Source: Shinella zoogloeoides (GTDB lineage: Bacteria > Pseudomonadota > Alphaproteobacteria > Rhizobiales > Rhizobiaceae). Taken from it: 64,000 nucleotides of DNA. This document shows, in pieces, positions 1 through 9,103 of this stretch (position 1 is its first letter; each line of letters begins with the position of its first letter). The notes beneath the pieces are model-generated. The model worked only from the letters and a program-made list of their open reading frames with translations. It searched no databases and was not told the DNA's origin. The position numbers were made by a program, and so were the translations under genes. The stretch spans positions 3,365,001 to 3,429,000 of the forward strand of contig NZ_CP086610.1 in NCBI RefSeq assembly GCF_020883495.1, written 5' to 3'.

Positions 1-594
<594 letters not shown>

Positions 595-595
595 G

Positions 596-1834
596 TCATC
601 CCTCAGTTTGTTTAGCCGGCTTCACCCAGCTCCATTGCGTCACCGGCATGGCCGGCCGCCAGCCGGTCATCCGGCCGACGGGCGAGGCCCGCGCGATATC
701 GATGCGGACCAGCGAACCGCCGAGCCGGGCATGATGGGCCAGAAGCACGGCCTCCATTTCCGTCGTCACAGCATTGGCGACAAGCCGTCCGCCGGGTTTC
801 AGGCCGGAAAGCGCGGCTTCCACCACCCCCGCCTCGCTGCCGCCGCCGCCGATGAAGATGGCGTCCGGCGCGGCAAGCCCGGCCAGCGCCGCCGGCGCGG
901 CGCCTTCCACGACGGAAAGCCCCGGCACGCCGAAGCCTCGCGCATTACGGCGAATGCGGGCGGCGCGCTCCGGGTGACCCTCGACGGCAATCGCCCGAAG
1001 CGAGGGATCGGCCAGCATCCATTCGATGCCGATGGAACCGGACCCCGCGCCGATATCCCACAGAAGCGCGCCGCGCCGGGGCGCGAGCACCGAGAGCGTC
1101 AGCGCGCGGACCTCGCGCTTGGTGATCTGGCCATCATGCTCGAAAAGGCTGTCATCGAGGCCGGGCGTGAGGGCGAGGATGCGCGCGCCCTCGCCGGCCG
1201 CCACTTCCACGGCGCAGACATTGAGCATGTCCGCATCCGCAAGCGCAAATCGATCCGCCCGATGGCTGCTCACCCGTTCCCGCGCACCGCCCAGCGCTTC
1301 CAGCACGGTGAGGCACGATGCGCCAAAGCCGCTTTCGGCCAGAAGGGCCGCGAGCGCCGCCGGGCCATCGCTATCCGAGGTCAGCGCGAGGATGCGGCTG
1401 CCGGGATGGAGATGCGGACGGATGAGGTCGATGGGACGGCCGTGCAGGGAAACACACGCTGTATCCTGCAACGCCCAGCCCATGCGCGCGGCAGCGAGGC
1501 TGAAGGAGGAGGGCGCGGGGAAGACCCGCATTTCCGCCCGCGAAATGCGCCTGCAAAGCGTGACGCCGACGCCGTAGAAGAAGGGATCGCCCGAGGCGAG
1601 CACCGCGACGGGGCGCCCCCGCGCCGCCAGCACCGCCTCCACGGAACGCTCGAAGGGGCTCAGCCAGACGTGTCTTTCACCATGGATCGCCGCATCGGCA
1701 AGCTCCAGATGCCGCGCGCCACCGAAGACCAGAACAGCCGCAGCGATGGCGGCCTTGGCCTCGTCGCCGAGACCGGCTAGACCATCCTCGCCGATGCCGA
1801 CGATGGTGAGCCACGGGGGAGCTGGATCAGGCAT
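596..1834 (-). CDS. cobL: Precorrin-6Y C5,15-methyltransferase (decarboxylating)
   Basis: CobL methylates precorrin-6B at C5 and C15 and decarboxylates the C12 acetate, giving precorrin-8X. The 412 residues match the usual bifunctional length of about 410. The N-terminal half is a tetrapyrrole methylase ([15 protein letters not shown] near residue 8, then [11 protein letters not shown]). The C-terminal half is a Rossmann methyltransferase with [17 protein letters not shown]. The frame stays open upstream, but the start is placed at ATG 1834 because the conserved N-terminus begins there. This ATG shares the palindrome CATG (1832-1835) with the divergent cobK start, so the two coding regions overlap by two bases. 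cobM follows one base after the stop. Confidence 0.95.
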   Translation of the reverse strand: MPDPAPPWLTIVGIGEDGLAGLGDEAKAAIAAAVLVFGGARHLELADAAIHGERHVWLSPFERSVEAVLAARGRPVAVLASGDPFFYGVGVTLCRRISRAEMRVFPAPSSFSLAAARMGWALQDTACVSLHGRPIDLIRPHLHPGSRILALTSDSDGPAALAALLAESGFGASCLTVLEALGGARERVSSHRADRFALADADMLNVCAVEVAAGEGARILALTPGLDDSLFEHDGQITKREVRALTLSVLAPRRGALLWDIGAGSGSIGIEWMLADPSLRAIAVEGHPERAARIRRNARGFGVPGLSVVEGAAPAALAGLAAPDAIFIGGGGSEAGVVEAALSGLKPGGRLVANAVTTEMEAVLLAHHARLGGSLVRIDIARASPVGRMTGWRPAMPVTQWSWVKPAKQTEG

Positions 1835-2603
1835 GGACAAGAGACGCATCCTCATACTGGGCGGCGCGACCGAGGCCCGGGACCTTGCGGCCCGGCTTGC
1901 TAGGCGAACCGATCTCGCCGTCACGCTGTCGCTCGCCGGCCGCACGCTCGATCCCGCGCCGCAGCCCGTGCCGGTGCGCAGCGGAGGGTTCGGCGGCGCA
2001 GAGGGACTTGCCGCCTATCTGCGCGGCGAAACCATCGATCTGCTCATCGACGCCACTCATCCTTTCGCAAGACAGATTTCCGCCAATGCCGGCATCGCCA
2101 GTAAGGCGGCCGGTATCCCCCTGCTGCGGCTGGAGCGCCTCGGCTGGGAAGAAACGGACGGCGACCGCTGGACGCGTGTCACTTCTATTGCCGAGGCGGT
2201 GACTGCGCTGGGTGGGGAGCCGCGCCGCGTCTTCCTCGCCATCGGCCGGCAGGAGGCCAAGGCCTTCGACGCCGCGCCGCAGCACCACTATCTCGTGCGC
2301 AGCGTCGATCCCGTCGATCCGCCGCTCGATGCACCCGATGTGGAGTACTTGCTCGCCCGCGGCCCCTTCGCCGTCGAGGCAGAGGTGGCGCTGCTGCGGG
2401 ATCGCCGCATCGACGTCATCGTCAGCAAGAATTCCGGCGGTGACGCCACCTATGGCAAGATCGTCGCCGCGCGCATCCTCAGCCTGCCCGTCCTTCTGGT
2501 CGAGCGGGCGGCGGCGGGCGATGGTCATCGCGCCGGGACGGTCGAGGAGGCGTTGCGGCTTGCCGATCATTTGCTCGGCGCCTTCAGGAAGCGCGGCGTA
2601 TAG
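1833..2603 (+). CDS. cobK: Precorrin-6A reductase
   Basis: CobK reduces precorrin-6A to precorrin-6B with NADPH. The 256-aa product begins [20 protein letters not shown], an N-terminal nucleotide-binding loop (LGGATEA) typical of the CobK/CbiJ family. It carries DLLIDATHPFARQISANA and VFLAIGRQEAKAF, and ends with the conserved IVSKNSGGDATYGKI region. It is the only cob gene on the plus strand. It overlaps the cobL start by two bases and the cobJ 3' end by 37 bases, so it lies antisense inside the minus-strand cob run. The same reversed cobK is known from the Pseudomonas denitrificans cobF-M cluster. Confidence 0.95.
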   Translation: MDKRRILILGGATEARDLAARLARRTDLAVTLSLAGRTLDPAPQPVPVRSGGFGGAEGLAAYLRGETIDLLIDATHPFARQISANAGIASKAAGIPLLRLERLGWEETDGDRWTRVTSIAEAVTALGGEPRRVFLAIGRQEAKAFDAAPQHHYLVRSVDPVDPPLDAPDVEYLLARGPFAVEAEVALLRDRRIDVIVSKNSGGDATYGKIVAARILSLPVLLVERAAAGDGHRAGTVEEALRLADHLLGAFRKRGV

Positions 2604-3331
2604 ACGAGGTCCGGCAGGTCCGGCCGCGCGATGACGCGGGTTTCCGGCGAGCCGATGACGACACAGGTCGCCATGTCGGCGCGCTCCGCCTCTGCTTCTC
2701 CGAGCGGCATGACCAGCATGCGCTCGTCCGGCCGGCCCGCCGCGCGGCCGAAGATGACGGGTGTCTCACCCGGCAGGACCTCTCGCAAAATCTCGAAGGC
2801 CTTGCCAAGCTGCCAGGGCCGTGCCTTGCTGATCGGGTTGTAGAGCGCGATTACGAGGCCGGCTTCGGCGACCATGCGCAGCCGCCTCTCGATGATCTCC
2901 CAGGGCTTCAGGTTGTCCGAGAGCGAGATGGCACAGAAATCATGACCGAGCGGCGCGCCGATGCGTGCCGCGACCGCCAGCATGGCCGTGACGCCCGGCA
3001 CCACGACGAGATCGACGGACTTCCATTCCTCCGGCCCGGCATCGATGGCCTCGCAGACCGCCGCCGCCATGGCGAAGACGCCCGGATCGCCGCCCGAGAC
3101 GACGCAGACATTCACACCCGTTGCGGCCCGCGCCAGCGCCGCCTCGGCACGGTTCAGTTCCTCGCGATTGTCGGAAGCGACCTTGATCTGGTCCGGCCGC
3201 AGATTCAGCCGGTCGATATAGGGGAAATAGCCGAAGAACTCGGTCGAGGCCTCGACGGCACGCAGCGCCTCCGGCGTCATCTGGTCCGGATTGCCGGGGC
3301 CGGTGCCAATCACATGGAGCCTGCCGGTCAT
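2567..3331 (-). CDS. cobJ: Precorrin-3B C17-methyltransferase
   Basis: CobJ methylates C17 of precorrin-3B and drives ring contraction to precorrin-4. The 254-aa protein has the methylase start RLHVIGTGPGNPDQMTPEAL, the CVVSGGDPGVFAMAAA loop, VVPGVTAMLAVAARIGAPLG and FCAISLSDNLKPWE, which are characteristic of CobJ/CbiH. The start ATG at 3331 overlaps the cobI stop by four bases (ATGA), indicating translational coupling. Its 3' end overlaps the convergent cobK by 37 bases. Confidence 0.95.
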   Translation of the reverse strand: MTGRLHVIGTGPGNPDQMTPEALRAVEASTEFFGYFPYIDRLNLRPDQIKVASDNREELNRAEAALARAATGVNVCVVSGGDPGVFAMAAAVCEAIDAGPEEWKSVDLVVVPGVTAMLAVAARIGAPLGHDFCAISLSDNLKPWEIIERRLRMVAEAGLVIALYNPISKARPWQLGKAFEILREVLPGETPVIFGRAAGRPDERMLVMPLGEAEAERADMATCVVIGSPETRVIARPDLPDLVYTPRFLKAPSK

Positions 3332-4059
3332 GGACGGCCGCTCCAGCCGGGCACGAGCACCAGCGAGAAATAGGGCGCGGTATCGTCGAGCTTTTCGGAA
3401 AGGCGCATGGACTTGCCTGAGGGCGTGGTGCCGCGCTCCACATAGACCGCCTCGCCGAGCCGCCCGGCATTGGCAAGCGCCCGGCGGATCTTCGGCAGGT
3501 TGCGCCCGACCTTCATGATGACGGCGGCCTCGGTATCTCCGAGCCGGCGCGACAATTGCTCCTCACCCATCGTGCCGGGCAGCACGGAGAGCACGTCGTC
3601 GCCCTGCACGATTGGCAGGCCGGAGAGCGACCAGCAGCCGGACATGGCGGTGATGCCGGGTATGACCTCCGTCGGGAACCGGCCGGCAAGGCGCACATGC
3701 AGATGCATGTAGGAGCCGTAGAACATCGGGTCGCCCTCGGAGAGGATCGCGACCGTGCGGCCGGCGGCAAGGTGTTCCGCGACGGCGGCGGCGGAAGCAT
3801 CGTAGAAGGCCGTGATCTGGCTCTTGTAGTCGTCGTGCTCCTTGTCGATCTCGACCGTCACCGGATAGTAGAGCGGCAGCTCCACCATGCCGGACTTCAG
3901 AAGGCCCTCGACGATGGCGCGGCCATTGCCGGAGCGGCCCGCCTTCGCGAAATAGGCCAGCACATCGGCTTCGCCGATAGCCCGCACGGCCTTCAGCGTC
4001 AGGAGTTCCGGATCGCCCGGGCCGGTGCCCACGCCATAGAGTCGTCCCGTCATAGTCAT
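3328..4059 (-). CDS. cobI: Precorrin-2 C20-methyltransferase
   Basis: CobI adds the C20 methyl to precorrin-2, the committed step toward the corrin ring. The 243-aa sequence shows GRLYGVGTGPGDPELLTLKA at the N-terminus, AILSEGDPMFYGSYMHLHV, EVIPGITAMSGCWSLSGLPI and VYVERGTTPSGKSM, all standard for CobI/CbiL. ATG 4059 overlaps the cobH stop by four bases, and the stop overlaps the cobJ start by four bases. It is therefore the middle of a tightly coupled cobFGHIJ unit. Confidence 0.95.
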   Translation of the reverse strand: MTMTGRLYGVGTGPGDPELLTLKAVRAIGEADVLAYFAKAGRSGNGRAIVEGLLKSGMVELPLYYPVTVEIDKEHDDYKSQITAFYDASAAAVAEHLAAGRTVAILSEGDPMFYGSYMHLHVRLAGRFPTEVIPGITAMSGCWSLSGLPIVQGDDVLSVLPGTMGEEQLSRRLGDTEAAVIMKVGRNLPKIRRALANAGRLGEAVYVERGTTPSGKSMRLSEKLDDTAPYFSLVLVPGWSGRP

Positions 4060-4688
4060 ACTCCCGGCCTTGCCAGCGAATTGAGGGCGGCGGCCGTCAT
4101 GGCGCTGCCGCCGAGGCGGCCGCGCACGATGGCGAAGGGCACGCCGTAGGAATTTTCCGCCAGCGCATCCTTCGATTCCGCCGCGCCGACGAAGCCGACC
4201 GGCATGCCGAGGATCGCCGCCGGTTTTGGCGCGCCGTCGCGCAGGAGTTCCAGCAGATAGAAAAGGGCTGTCGGCGCATTGCCGATGGCGACGACCGAAC
4301 CGGCCATGCGCTCCAGCCAGAGGCGGATGGCGGCGGCCGAGCGGGTGTTGTCGATCTCTTTGGCAATCTCCGGCGTGCGCGGGTCGCGCAGCGTGCAGAT
4401 CACGTCATTGTTTGCCGGCAGGCGGGCGGCGGTGACGCCGCGCGCCACCATTTCGGCATCGCAGAAGATCGGCGCGCCGGCCTGAAGCGCCGTGCGGGCC
4501 GAGCCCACGAAATCCGGCGAGAAGACGAAATGCGCCGCCGCCTCGACAAGACCGGCCGCATGGATCATGCGCACGGCGACATCCGATTCCGCCTCGGAAA
4601 AGCGGGAAAGATCGGCCTCGGCGCGGATGATCGCGAAGGATTTTTCATAGATGGCGGTGCCATCTTTTATGTAGTCGTAGTCTGTCAT
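4056..4688 (-). CDS. cobH: Precorrin-8X methylmutase
   Basis: CobH moves the methyl group from C11 to C12 of precorrin-8X to give hydrogenobyrinic acid. The 210-aa protein has the conserved DVAVRMIHAAGLVEAA segment holding the catalytic histidine, APIFCDAEMVARGVT, and the C-terminal AILGMPVGFVGAAESK motif typical of CbiC/CobH. Both ends overlap neighbours by four bases (cobG upstream, cobI downstream), consistent with one polycistronic message. Confidence 0.95.
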   Translation of the reverse strand: MTDYDYIKDGTAIYEKSFAIIRAEADLSRFSEAESDVAVRMIHAAGLVEAAAHFVFSPDFVGSARTALQAGAPIFCDAEMVARGVTAARLPANNDVICTLRDPRTPEIAKEIDNTRSAAAIRLWLERMAGSVVAIGNAPTALFYLLELLRDGAPKPAAILGMPVGFVGAAESKDALAENSYGVPFAIVRGRLGGSAMTAAALNSLARPGV

Positions 4689-6004
4689 TGCGGGCCTTGA
4701 TAAGCGGAAACGAGGGCGGCAGGTGCGGTGCGGTCGATAAAACTCTTCGCCGTCTCGCCCTCCTTGCGCTGCGCGCGCAAGAGAGTGCCGAGACGCCGGA
4801 TCGCGGATGGGAGGTCTTCGACGGGAAGGGCAGCGGCCGGCGCATCACCGGCACGCCCATCGAGCACAAGCCCGACGCCTGCGGCCGTGCCGCAAAGCGT
4901 GACGGCGGCGCGAGCGGGATGTGCGCAGCCCTTCGGGCAGCCGGAAATATGCACGTCGACGGAACCATCGAGCAACTCTCCGGCACCCCTCACGACGGCA
5001 TCGGCTGCGGCATGGGTATCGAAACGGGCCGAAGCGCAGCCGGCGGCACCGGCGCAGATCGAGATGGAGCGGCCGGGCGCGGTATCCGTGCACCAGAAAC
5101 CTTCAAGGCTGGCACAGGCTTCAGCCTCCGCCAGCCCTTCCCCAGAAAACCCACGCACGAGCAGCATGCGATGCGGCGCGAGCCGGAATTCGGAAGCACC
5201 ACAGGCGACAAGGCCTTTCACGAGGGCAGCGAGCTTATCGGCCTGCATCTGGCCATAGGCTGGGGCGATGCCGAGCACGCGTTCGCCACCTATACGGTGA
5301 ATGCCGAGCGGATGGCGGGAAAGAGCAGCGAAAGGGGGCGGTTCCGAGACCACACCGAATTCAGCGGCAAGCGCCGCAGCGTCGAGGTCACGCCCGCGGG
5401 CAGCCGGGCCGAGGGCGGCAAGGGCGGCGATGACGGTCATCGTACCGGCAATGACGCGATCTTCCGCCAGCACCGCGACGGGTCGCGCCGCCTGCCGATC
5501 ACCGCCGACCGACAGCCGCCAGCCGGCCGCAACCGCATCGAGCCGGATATCGGCCACCATGTCGCCAAGGGAGAGCACGCCGCCGCCATCGACGACGATG
5601 GCAAGCTTGGGCGCGAGAATGAGCGAAGCCGCCGCGATGGCCTTGCGCAGCGCATCGGCCACCGGCGTCGCATCGACAGTCTCGGAGGGGTCGATGCCCG
5701 AGAGCGGCGGGATTTCGATGGCGACGCCCGTCTGCGGCACGATGCCGGCGGCGGCTAGCCCTTCGGCAAGGCGCGGCACCGAAGCCTCCGTCAGGCCACG
5801 AAGCTGGAGATTGCCGCGGGCGGTGATCTCGATCAGGCCATTGCCGTGTTCGCGGGCGAGGTCGGCAAGGGTGAGCAGGTCTTCGGCCGCCAGCGCCGGG
5901 GCGGCGGGGCGCAGGCGCACGAGAAGGCCGTCGCCGGTCCGCATTGGCGCGGACAGCGAAGGGCAGGCGCCGCGGCGCAGGGTGTCCAGCGCAGGAACCG
6001 TCAT
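4685..6004 (-). CDS. cobG: Precorrin-3B synthase (oxygen-dependent, Fe-S)
   Basis: CobG hydroxylates precorrin-3A with molecular oxygen to give precorrin-3B, so its presence marks the aerobic B12 route. The 439-aa protein resembles nitrite/sulfite reductases: an N-terminal ferredoxin-like domain (GDGLLVRLRPAAPAL; GLIEITARGNLQLRG) and a C-terminal cluster site with cysteines in CAGAAGC and SGCPKGCAHP. The frame is open 54 codons further upstream, but the start is set at ATG 6004. There it overlaps the cobF stop by four bases and gives the normal N-terminus. Confidence 0.92.
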   Translation of the reverse strand: MTVPALDTLRRGACPSLSAPMRTGDGLLVRLRPAAPALAAEDLLTLADLAREHGNGLIEITARGNLQLRGLTEASVPRLAEGLAAAGIVPQTGVAIEIPPLSGIDPSETVDATPVADALRKAIAAASLILAPKLAIVVDGGGVLSLGDMVADIRLDAVAAGWRLSVGGDRQAARPVAVLAEDRVIAGTMTVIAALAALGPAARGRDLDAAALAAEFGVVSEPPPFAALSRHPLGIHRIGGERVLGIAPAYGQMQADKLAALVKGLVACGASEFRLAPHRMLLVRGFSGEGLAEAEACASLEGFWCTDTAPGRSISICAGAAGCASARFDTHAAADAVVRGAGELLDGSVDVHISGCPKGCAHPARAAVTLCGTAAGVGLVLDGRAGDAPAAALPVEDLPSAIRRLGTLLRAQRKEGETAKSFIDRTAPAALVSAYQGPQ

Positions 6005-6774
6005 GCGCCCTCCTCCTCGCCGGCCGGGCGGCGGATCAGGTAGGTGTCCATGATCCAGCCATGCGCCTCGCGCGCCTTGGCCCGGGTTTCCGTGATGGTC
6101 TCGGCAATGTCCGCAAGCTTGCCGGACAGCAGGATTTCGTGCGGCGTGCCAAGATAGGCACCCCACCAGATTTCCGCCTCCGGGTCTTCCACCGTGCGGA
6201 AGGCCTGCACGCCGTCGAGCATGACGAGCGCATCACGGGAGGATTCCGGCCAGCCCTCCGAAAGGCGGCGGCCGGTGGTGATCTCGACGGGCAGGCCGAT
6301 GCGGTTGAGCGCGATGCCATGGCCCGCGCAAAGCGCCTGCACGCTGGTGATGCCGGGGATGACCTCGGTTTCGAAGGCGACGTTTCCGGCAGTGCGCACA
6401 TGCTCGACGATGCGCAATGTGCTGTCGTAGAGCATCGGGTCGCCCCAGACGAGAAGACCGAGCGTCTGGTTCTCGCCAAGCTCGTTCAGAAGCGTGCGCT
6501 CGTAGATACCGGCAATGGCGCGGTGCCAGTCGTGAACGCCGTCCTCATAGGTGCCATCGGCGCGGCGCACCGGCACGGCATAGTCGAGGATACGGCATGA
6601 AGAATTTTCGAGGAAACGGTCGCAGATCTCGCGGCGCACGTCGGCAAGGTATGCCTTTTCCGCGCCCTTGGTCGGGATGAGCAGCACATCGGCCCGGTTC
6701 AGCGCCTTGATGGCCTGCACGGTCATGTGCTCGGGATTGCCCGCGCCGATGCCGATGACCAGTATCTTCCTCAC
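6001..6774 (-). CDS. cobF: Precorrin-6A synthase (deacetylating)
   Basis: CobF methylates C1 of precorrin-5 and releases acetate, giving precorrin-6A. The start is taken as GTG 6774, preceded by a GGAGA-type ribosome site; this yields 257 aa, close to known CobF. Motifs are ILVIGIGAGNPEHMTVQAI at the N-terminus, LGLLVWGDPMLYDSTLRI, and FETEVIPGITSVQALCAGHG. It is the promoter-proximal gene of the minus-strand cob run. The 132 bases upstream hold no B12-box-like GCCACTG, so I do not call a cobalamin riboswitch here. Confidence 0.93.
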   Translation of the reverse strand: MRKILVIGIGAGNPEHMTVQAIKALNRADVLLIPTKGAEKAYLADVRREICDRFLENSSCRILDYAVPVRRADGTYEDGVHDWHRAIAGIYERTLLNELGENQTLGLLVWGDPMLYDSTLRIVEHVRTAGNVAFETEVIPGITSVQALCAGHGIALNRIGLPVEITTGRRLSEGWPESSRDALVMLDGVQAFRTVEDPEAEIWWGAYLGTPHEILLSGKLADIAETITETRAKAREAHGWIMDTYLIRRPAGEEEGA

Positions 6775-6906
6775 ATCCGTCTCCCGTGCGGCTTGCGCTC
6801 CCGGTTCGCGGCCCTGTTTGGGTCCCGCACCTCTTCCTAATCCCAAAAGCCGGCGGAATACAGTCCCCGGATCGCGTCCTTTGCCGGTCTTTTTGAGACG
6901 TCGCGC

Positions 6907-7728
6907 TCAGGCGGCCTTGCGATCGGTGAGATAGACGCGCGGCGAGGTGCCGAGCATGCGCTTGAACATGGTGGTGAAGGCCGGCACGCTCTCGTAGCCG
7001 GCATCGAGCGCCACGCGCGTCACCGGCTCGCCGGCCGCAAGGCGCGGCAGGCAGGCGAACAGGCAGGCCTGCTGCCGCCAGGTGACGAAGCTGACGCCCA
7101 TTTCCTGCCGGAAGAAACGGGTGAAGGTGCGCCGGCTCATGTTGAGACGCCGCGCCCAGTCGTCGATCTTCACCGTCGGCGAAGGCTGCTCGACGAAATC
7201 GCGGCAGAGGCCGGCAAGCCGCCCGCTTTCCGGGAAAGGCAGGCCGAGGCGGCGCTCGGGCAGCCGGCCGATCTCGTCCAGAAGCAGCGCCATCACAAGT
7301 TCGGCCCGCGCGCGATCCTCCGCCATCGCCCCCTTGCGCACGGCCTCGGTGATGAGCTGGCGGGCAAGGTCGGTGACTTCGAGCACGGTCGGCTCCTGCG
7401 AGGCGGCCCGGCCCTCCGGCGAATAGATATAGACCGAGCGCATGCTGACATCGCTGTACATTTCGACCGAATGTTCGAGGCCGCGGGGGATCAGCAGCGC
7501 ATGGCCGGGCGGGATCATCCAGCGCCCGCGCCCCGTCGCCACCAGCACGACACCGGAGAAGACGCAGAGGAACTGCGTGCGGCGATGCCGGTGCGGCGGC
7601 ACGGTATAGCCGCCCGGAATATCCGAACTGTGGACCAGAACGTCCTCGTTCGACTGCTCCATGCGGGCGAGGTTATGGACGTGGTCCTCGTCCAGCGCCT
7701 TGAGGCGCGCTGCGGTCAGTTTTTCCAT
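6907..7728 (-). CDS. AraC-family transcriptional regulator with cupin sensor domain
   Basis: The 273-aa protein has an N-terminal AraC-type cupin domain (GGYTVPPHRHRRTQFLCVFS, about residues 40-110). A C-terminal double helix-turn-helix follows (DDWARRLNMSRRTFTRFF, then VTRVALDAGYESVPAFTTMF, about 185-270). The frame is open further upstream, but ATG 7728 is chosen because earlier starts would run into the divergent transporter. It is divergent from the MFS exporter at 7838, with a 109-base shared control region, and therefore probably controls that gene. The inducer is unknown. Confidence 0.9.
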   Translation of the reverse strand: MEKLTAARLKALDEDHVHNLARMEQSNEDVLVHSSDIPGGYTVPPHRHRRTQFLCVFSGVVLVATGRGRWMIPPGHALLIPRGLEHSVEMYSDVSMRSVYIYSPEGRAASQEPTVLEVTDLARQLITEAVRKGAMAEDRARAELVMALLLDEIGRLPERRLGLPFPESGRLAGLCRDFVEQPSPTVKIDDWARRLNMSRRTFTRFFRQEMGVSFVTWRQQACLFACLPRLAAGEPVTRVALDAGYESVPAFTTMFKRMLGTSPRVYLTDRKAA

Positions 7729-7837
7729 TTTGGCCCACTCGCGTAAGAAATGGACCTCAGCACAAAAGCAGGCCGCAAGCAATCCTTGTATTTGAGCAAA
7801 AAATGCCGAGCCGGGCATCTCATCTTTCGAGGCAACC

Positions 7838-9040
7838 ATGTCGACTGTCGTTCCCGCGGCGCCCCGTAGCGCCGCTGCCGCCACCACCTATTCCGTCATC
7901 ATCGCGGTCAGCGCCTGCCACATGCTGAACGACATCATGCAGTCGCTGCTGACGTCGATCTATCCGCTGCTGAAGGAGAACTACGCGCTCGACTTCGTGC
8001 AGATCGGCCTTCTGACCATGGCCTTCCAGGTCACGGCCTCGCTGCTGCAGCCGGCCATCGGCATGGTGACGGACCGCTGGCCGATGCCCTTCTCCCTGCC
8101 GGTCGGCATGGGCAGCAGTTTCGTCGGGCTCATCCTGCTCGCCTATGCGCATTCCTTCCCCATGCTGGTCCTCGGCGCCTGCATGATCGGTCTCGGCTCG
8201 GCGATCTTCCATCCCGAATCCTCGCGCGTCGCACGCCTTGCCTCCGGCGGGCGGCATGGCCTTGCGCAGTCCATGTTCCAGGTCGGCGGCAATGCCGGCA
8301 CGGCAATCGGCCCGCTGCTTGCCGCCTTCATCGTGCTGCCCTTCGGCCAGACGAGCGTCGCCTGGTTCTCGGCGGTGGCGCTGATCGGCATGATGATCCT
8401 GACCTGGGTCGGCAACTGGTATGCCGGCGAGCGCCGCAACGCCGCAAGCCGCCCCGCCATCAGCCGCACGCTGCCGCTGCCGCGCGGCCGGGTCGCCTGG
8501 GCGCTCATCGTGCTCATCGTTCTGACGACCACGAAGAACGCCTATCTCTCCAGCCTCTCCAGCTACTTCACCTTCTACACGATCGGCCGCTTCGGCCTCG
8601 ACGTGCGCGATGCGCAGTTGATGCTGTTCCTCTTCCTCGGCTCCTCGGCAGTCGGCGTCTTCCTGGGCGGCCCGATCGGCGACCGCTTCGGCGCGCGCTT
8701 CGTGATCTGGTTCTCGATCCTCGGTGTCATCCCCTTCGCGCTGATGCTGCCCTATGCGAACCTGTTCTGGACGGGCGTGCTGACGGTGCTGATCGGCCTG
8801 ATCTTCTCCTCGGCCTTCTCCGCCATCGTCGTCTTCGCGCAGGAACTGGTGCCGGGCCGCGTCGGGCTGATCGCCGGCATCTTCTTCGGCTTCTCCTTCG
8901 GCGCGGGCGGCCTTGCCGCCGCCCTGCTCGGCGGCGTCGCCGACAGCCACGGCATCGACTATGTCTACAAGCTCTGCTCGTACATGCCGCTGCTCGGCAT
9001 CCTCACCATCTTCCTGCCGCGCCTGCCGGCAAGGCACTGA
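7838..9040 (+). CDS. fsr: MFS transporter, fosmidomycin-resistance (Fsr) type
   Basis: This is a 400-aa inner-membrane permease with about twelve hydrophobic segments. The sequence around residues 120-155 (AIFHPESSRVARLASGG, then AQSMFQVGGNAGTAIGPLLA) is the hallmark of the Fsr subfamily of major facilitator proteins. These export fosmidomycin and probably other anionic compounds. A cytoplasmic basic loop (GERRNAASRPAISR) separates the two six-helix halves. It is divergent from an AraC regulator, a common arrangement for regulated exporters. A strong terminator follows at 9061. The true physiological substrate cannot be told from sequence. Confidence 0.9.
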   Translation: MSTVVPAAPRSAAAATTYSVIIAVSACHMLNDIMQSLLTSIYPLLKENYALDFVQIGLLTMAFQVTASLLQPAIGMVTDRWPMPFSLPVGMGSSFVGLILLAYAHSFPMLVLGACMIGLGSAIFHPESSRVARLASGGRHGLAQSMFQVGGNAGTAIGPLLAAFIVLPFGQTSVAWFSAVALIGMMILTWVGNWYAGERRNAASRPAISRTLPLPRGRVAWALIVLIVLTTTKNAYLSSLSSYFTFYTIGRFGLDVRDAQLMLFLFLGSSAVGVFLGGPIGDRFGARFVIWFSILGVIPFALMLPYANLFWTGVLTVLIGLIFSSAFSAIVVFAQELVPGRVGLIAGIFFGFSFGAGGLAAALLGGVADSHGIDYVYKLCSYMPLLGILTIFLPRLPARH

Positions 9041-9060
9041 GCACCTCCAGCTCAGACGAA

Positions 9061-9092
9061 AACGCCCGGCGAAAGCCGGGCGTTTCTGTTTT
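9061..9092 (+). terminator. Rho-independent terminator of the fsr-like gene
   Basis: A perfect 10-bp stem, AACGCCCGGC / GCCGGGCGTT with a GAAA loop, lies 20 bases after the exporter stop. A T-rich run (TCTGTTTT) follows. It sits between convergent genes; the reverse strand also has a short T-run, so it may act for puuB as well. Confidence 0.85.
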
Positions 9093-9103
9093 AGGCATTG
9101 CCC

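Noticed and set aside
6775-6906. Possible cobalamin riboswitch upstream of cobF
   Set aside because: The region has a GGTGC-like fragment but no B12 box (GCCACTG) and no convincing paired elements.
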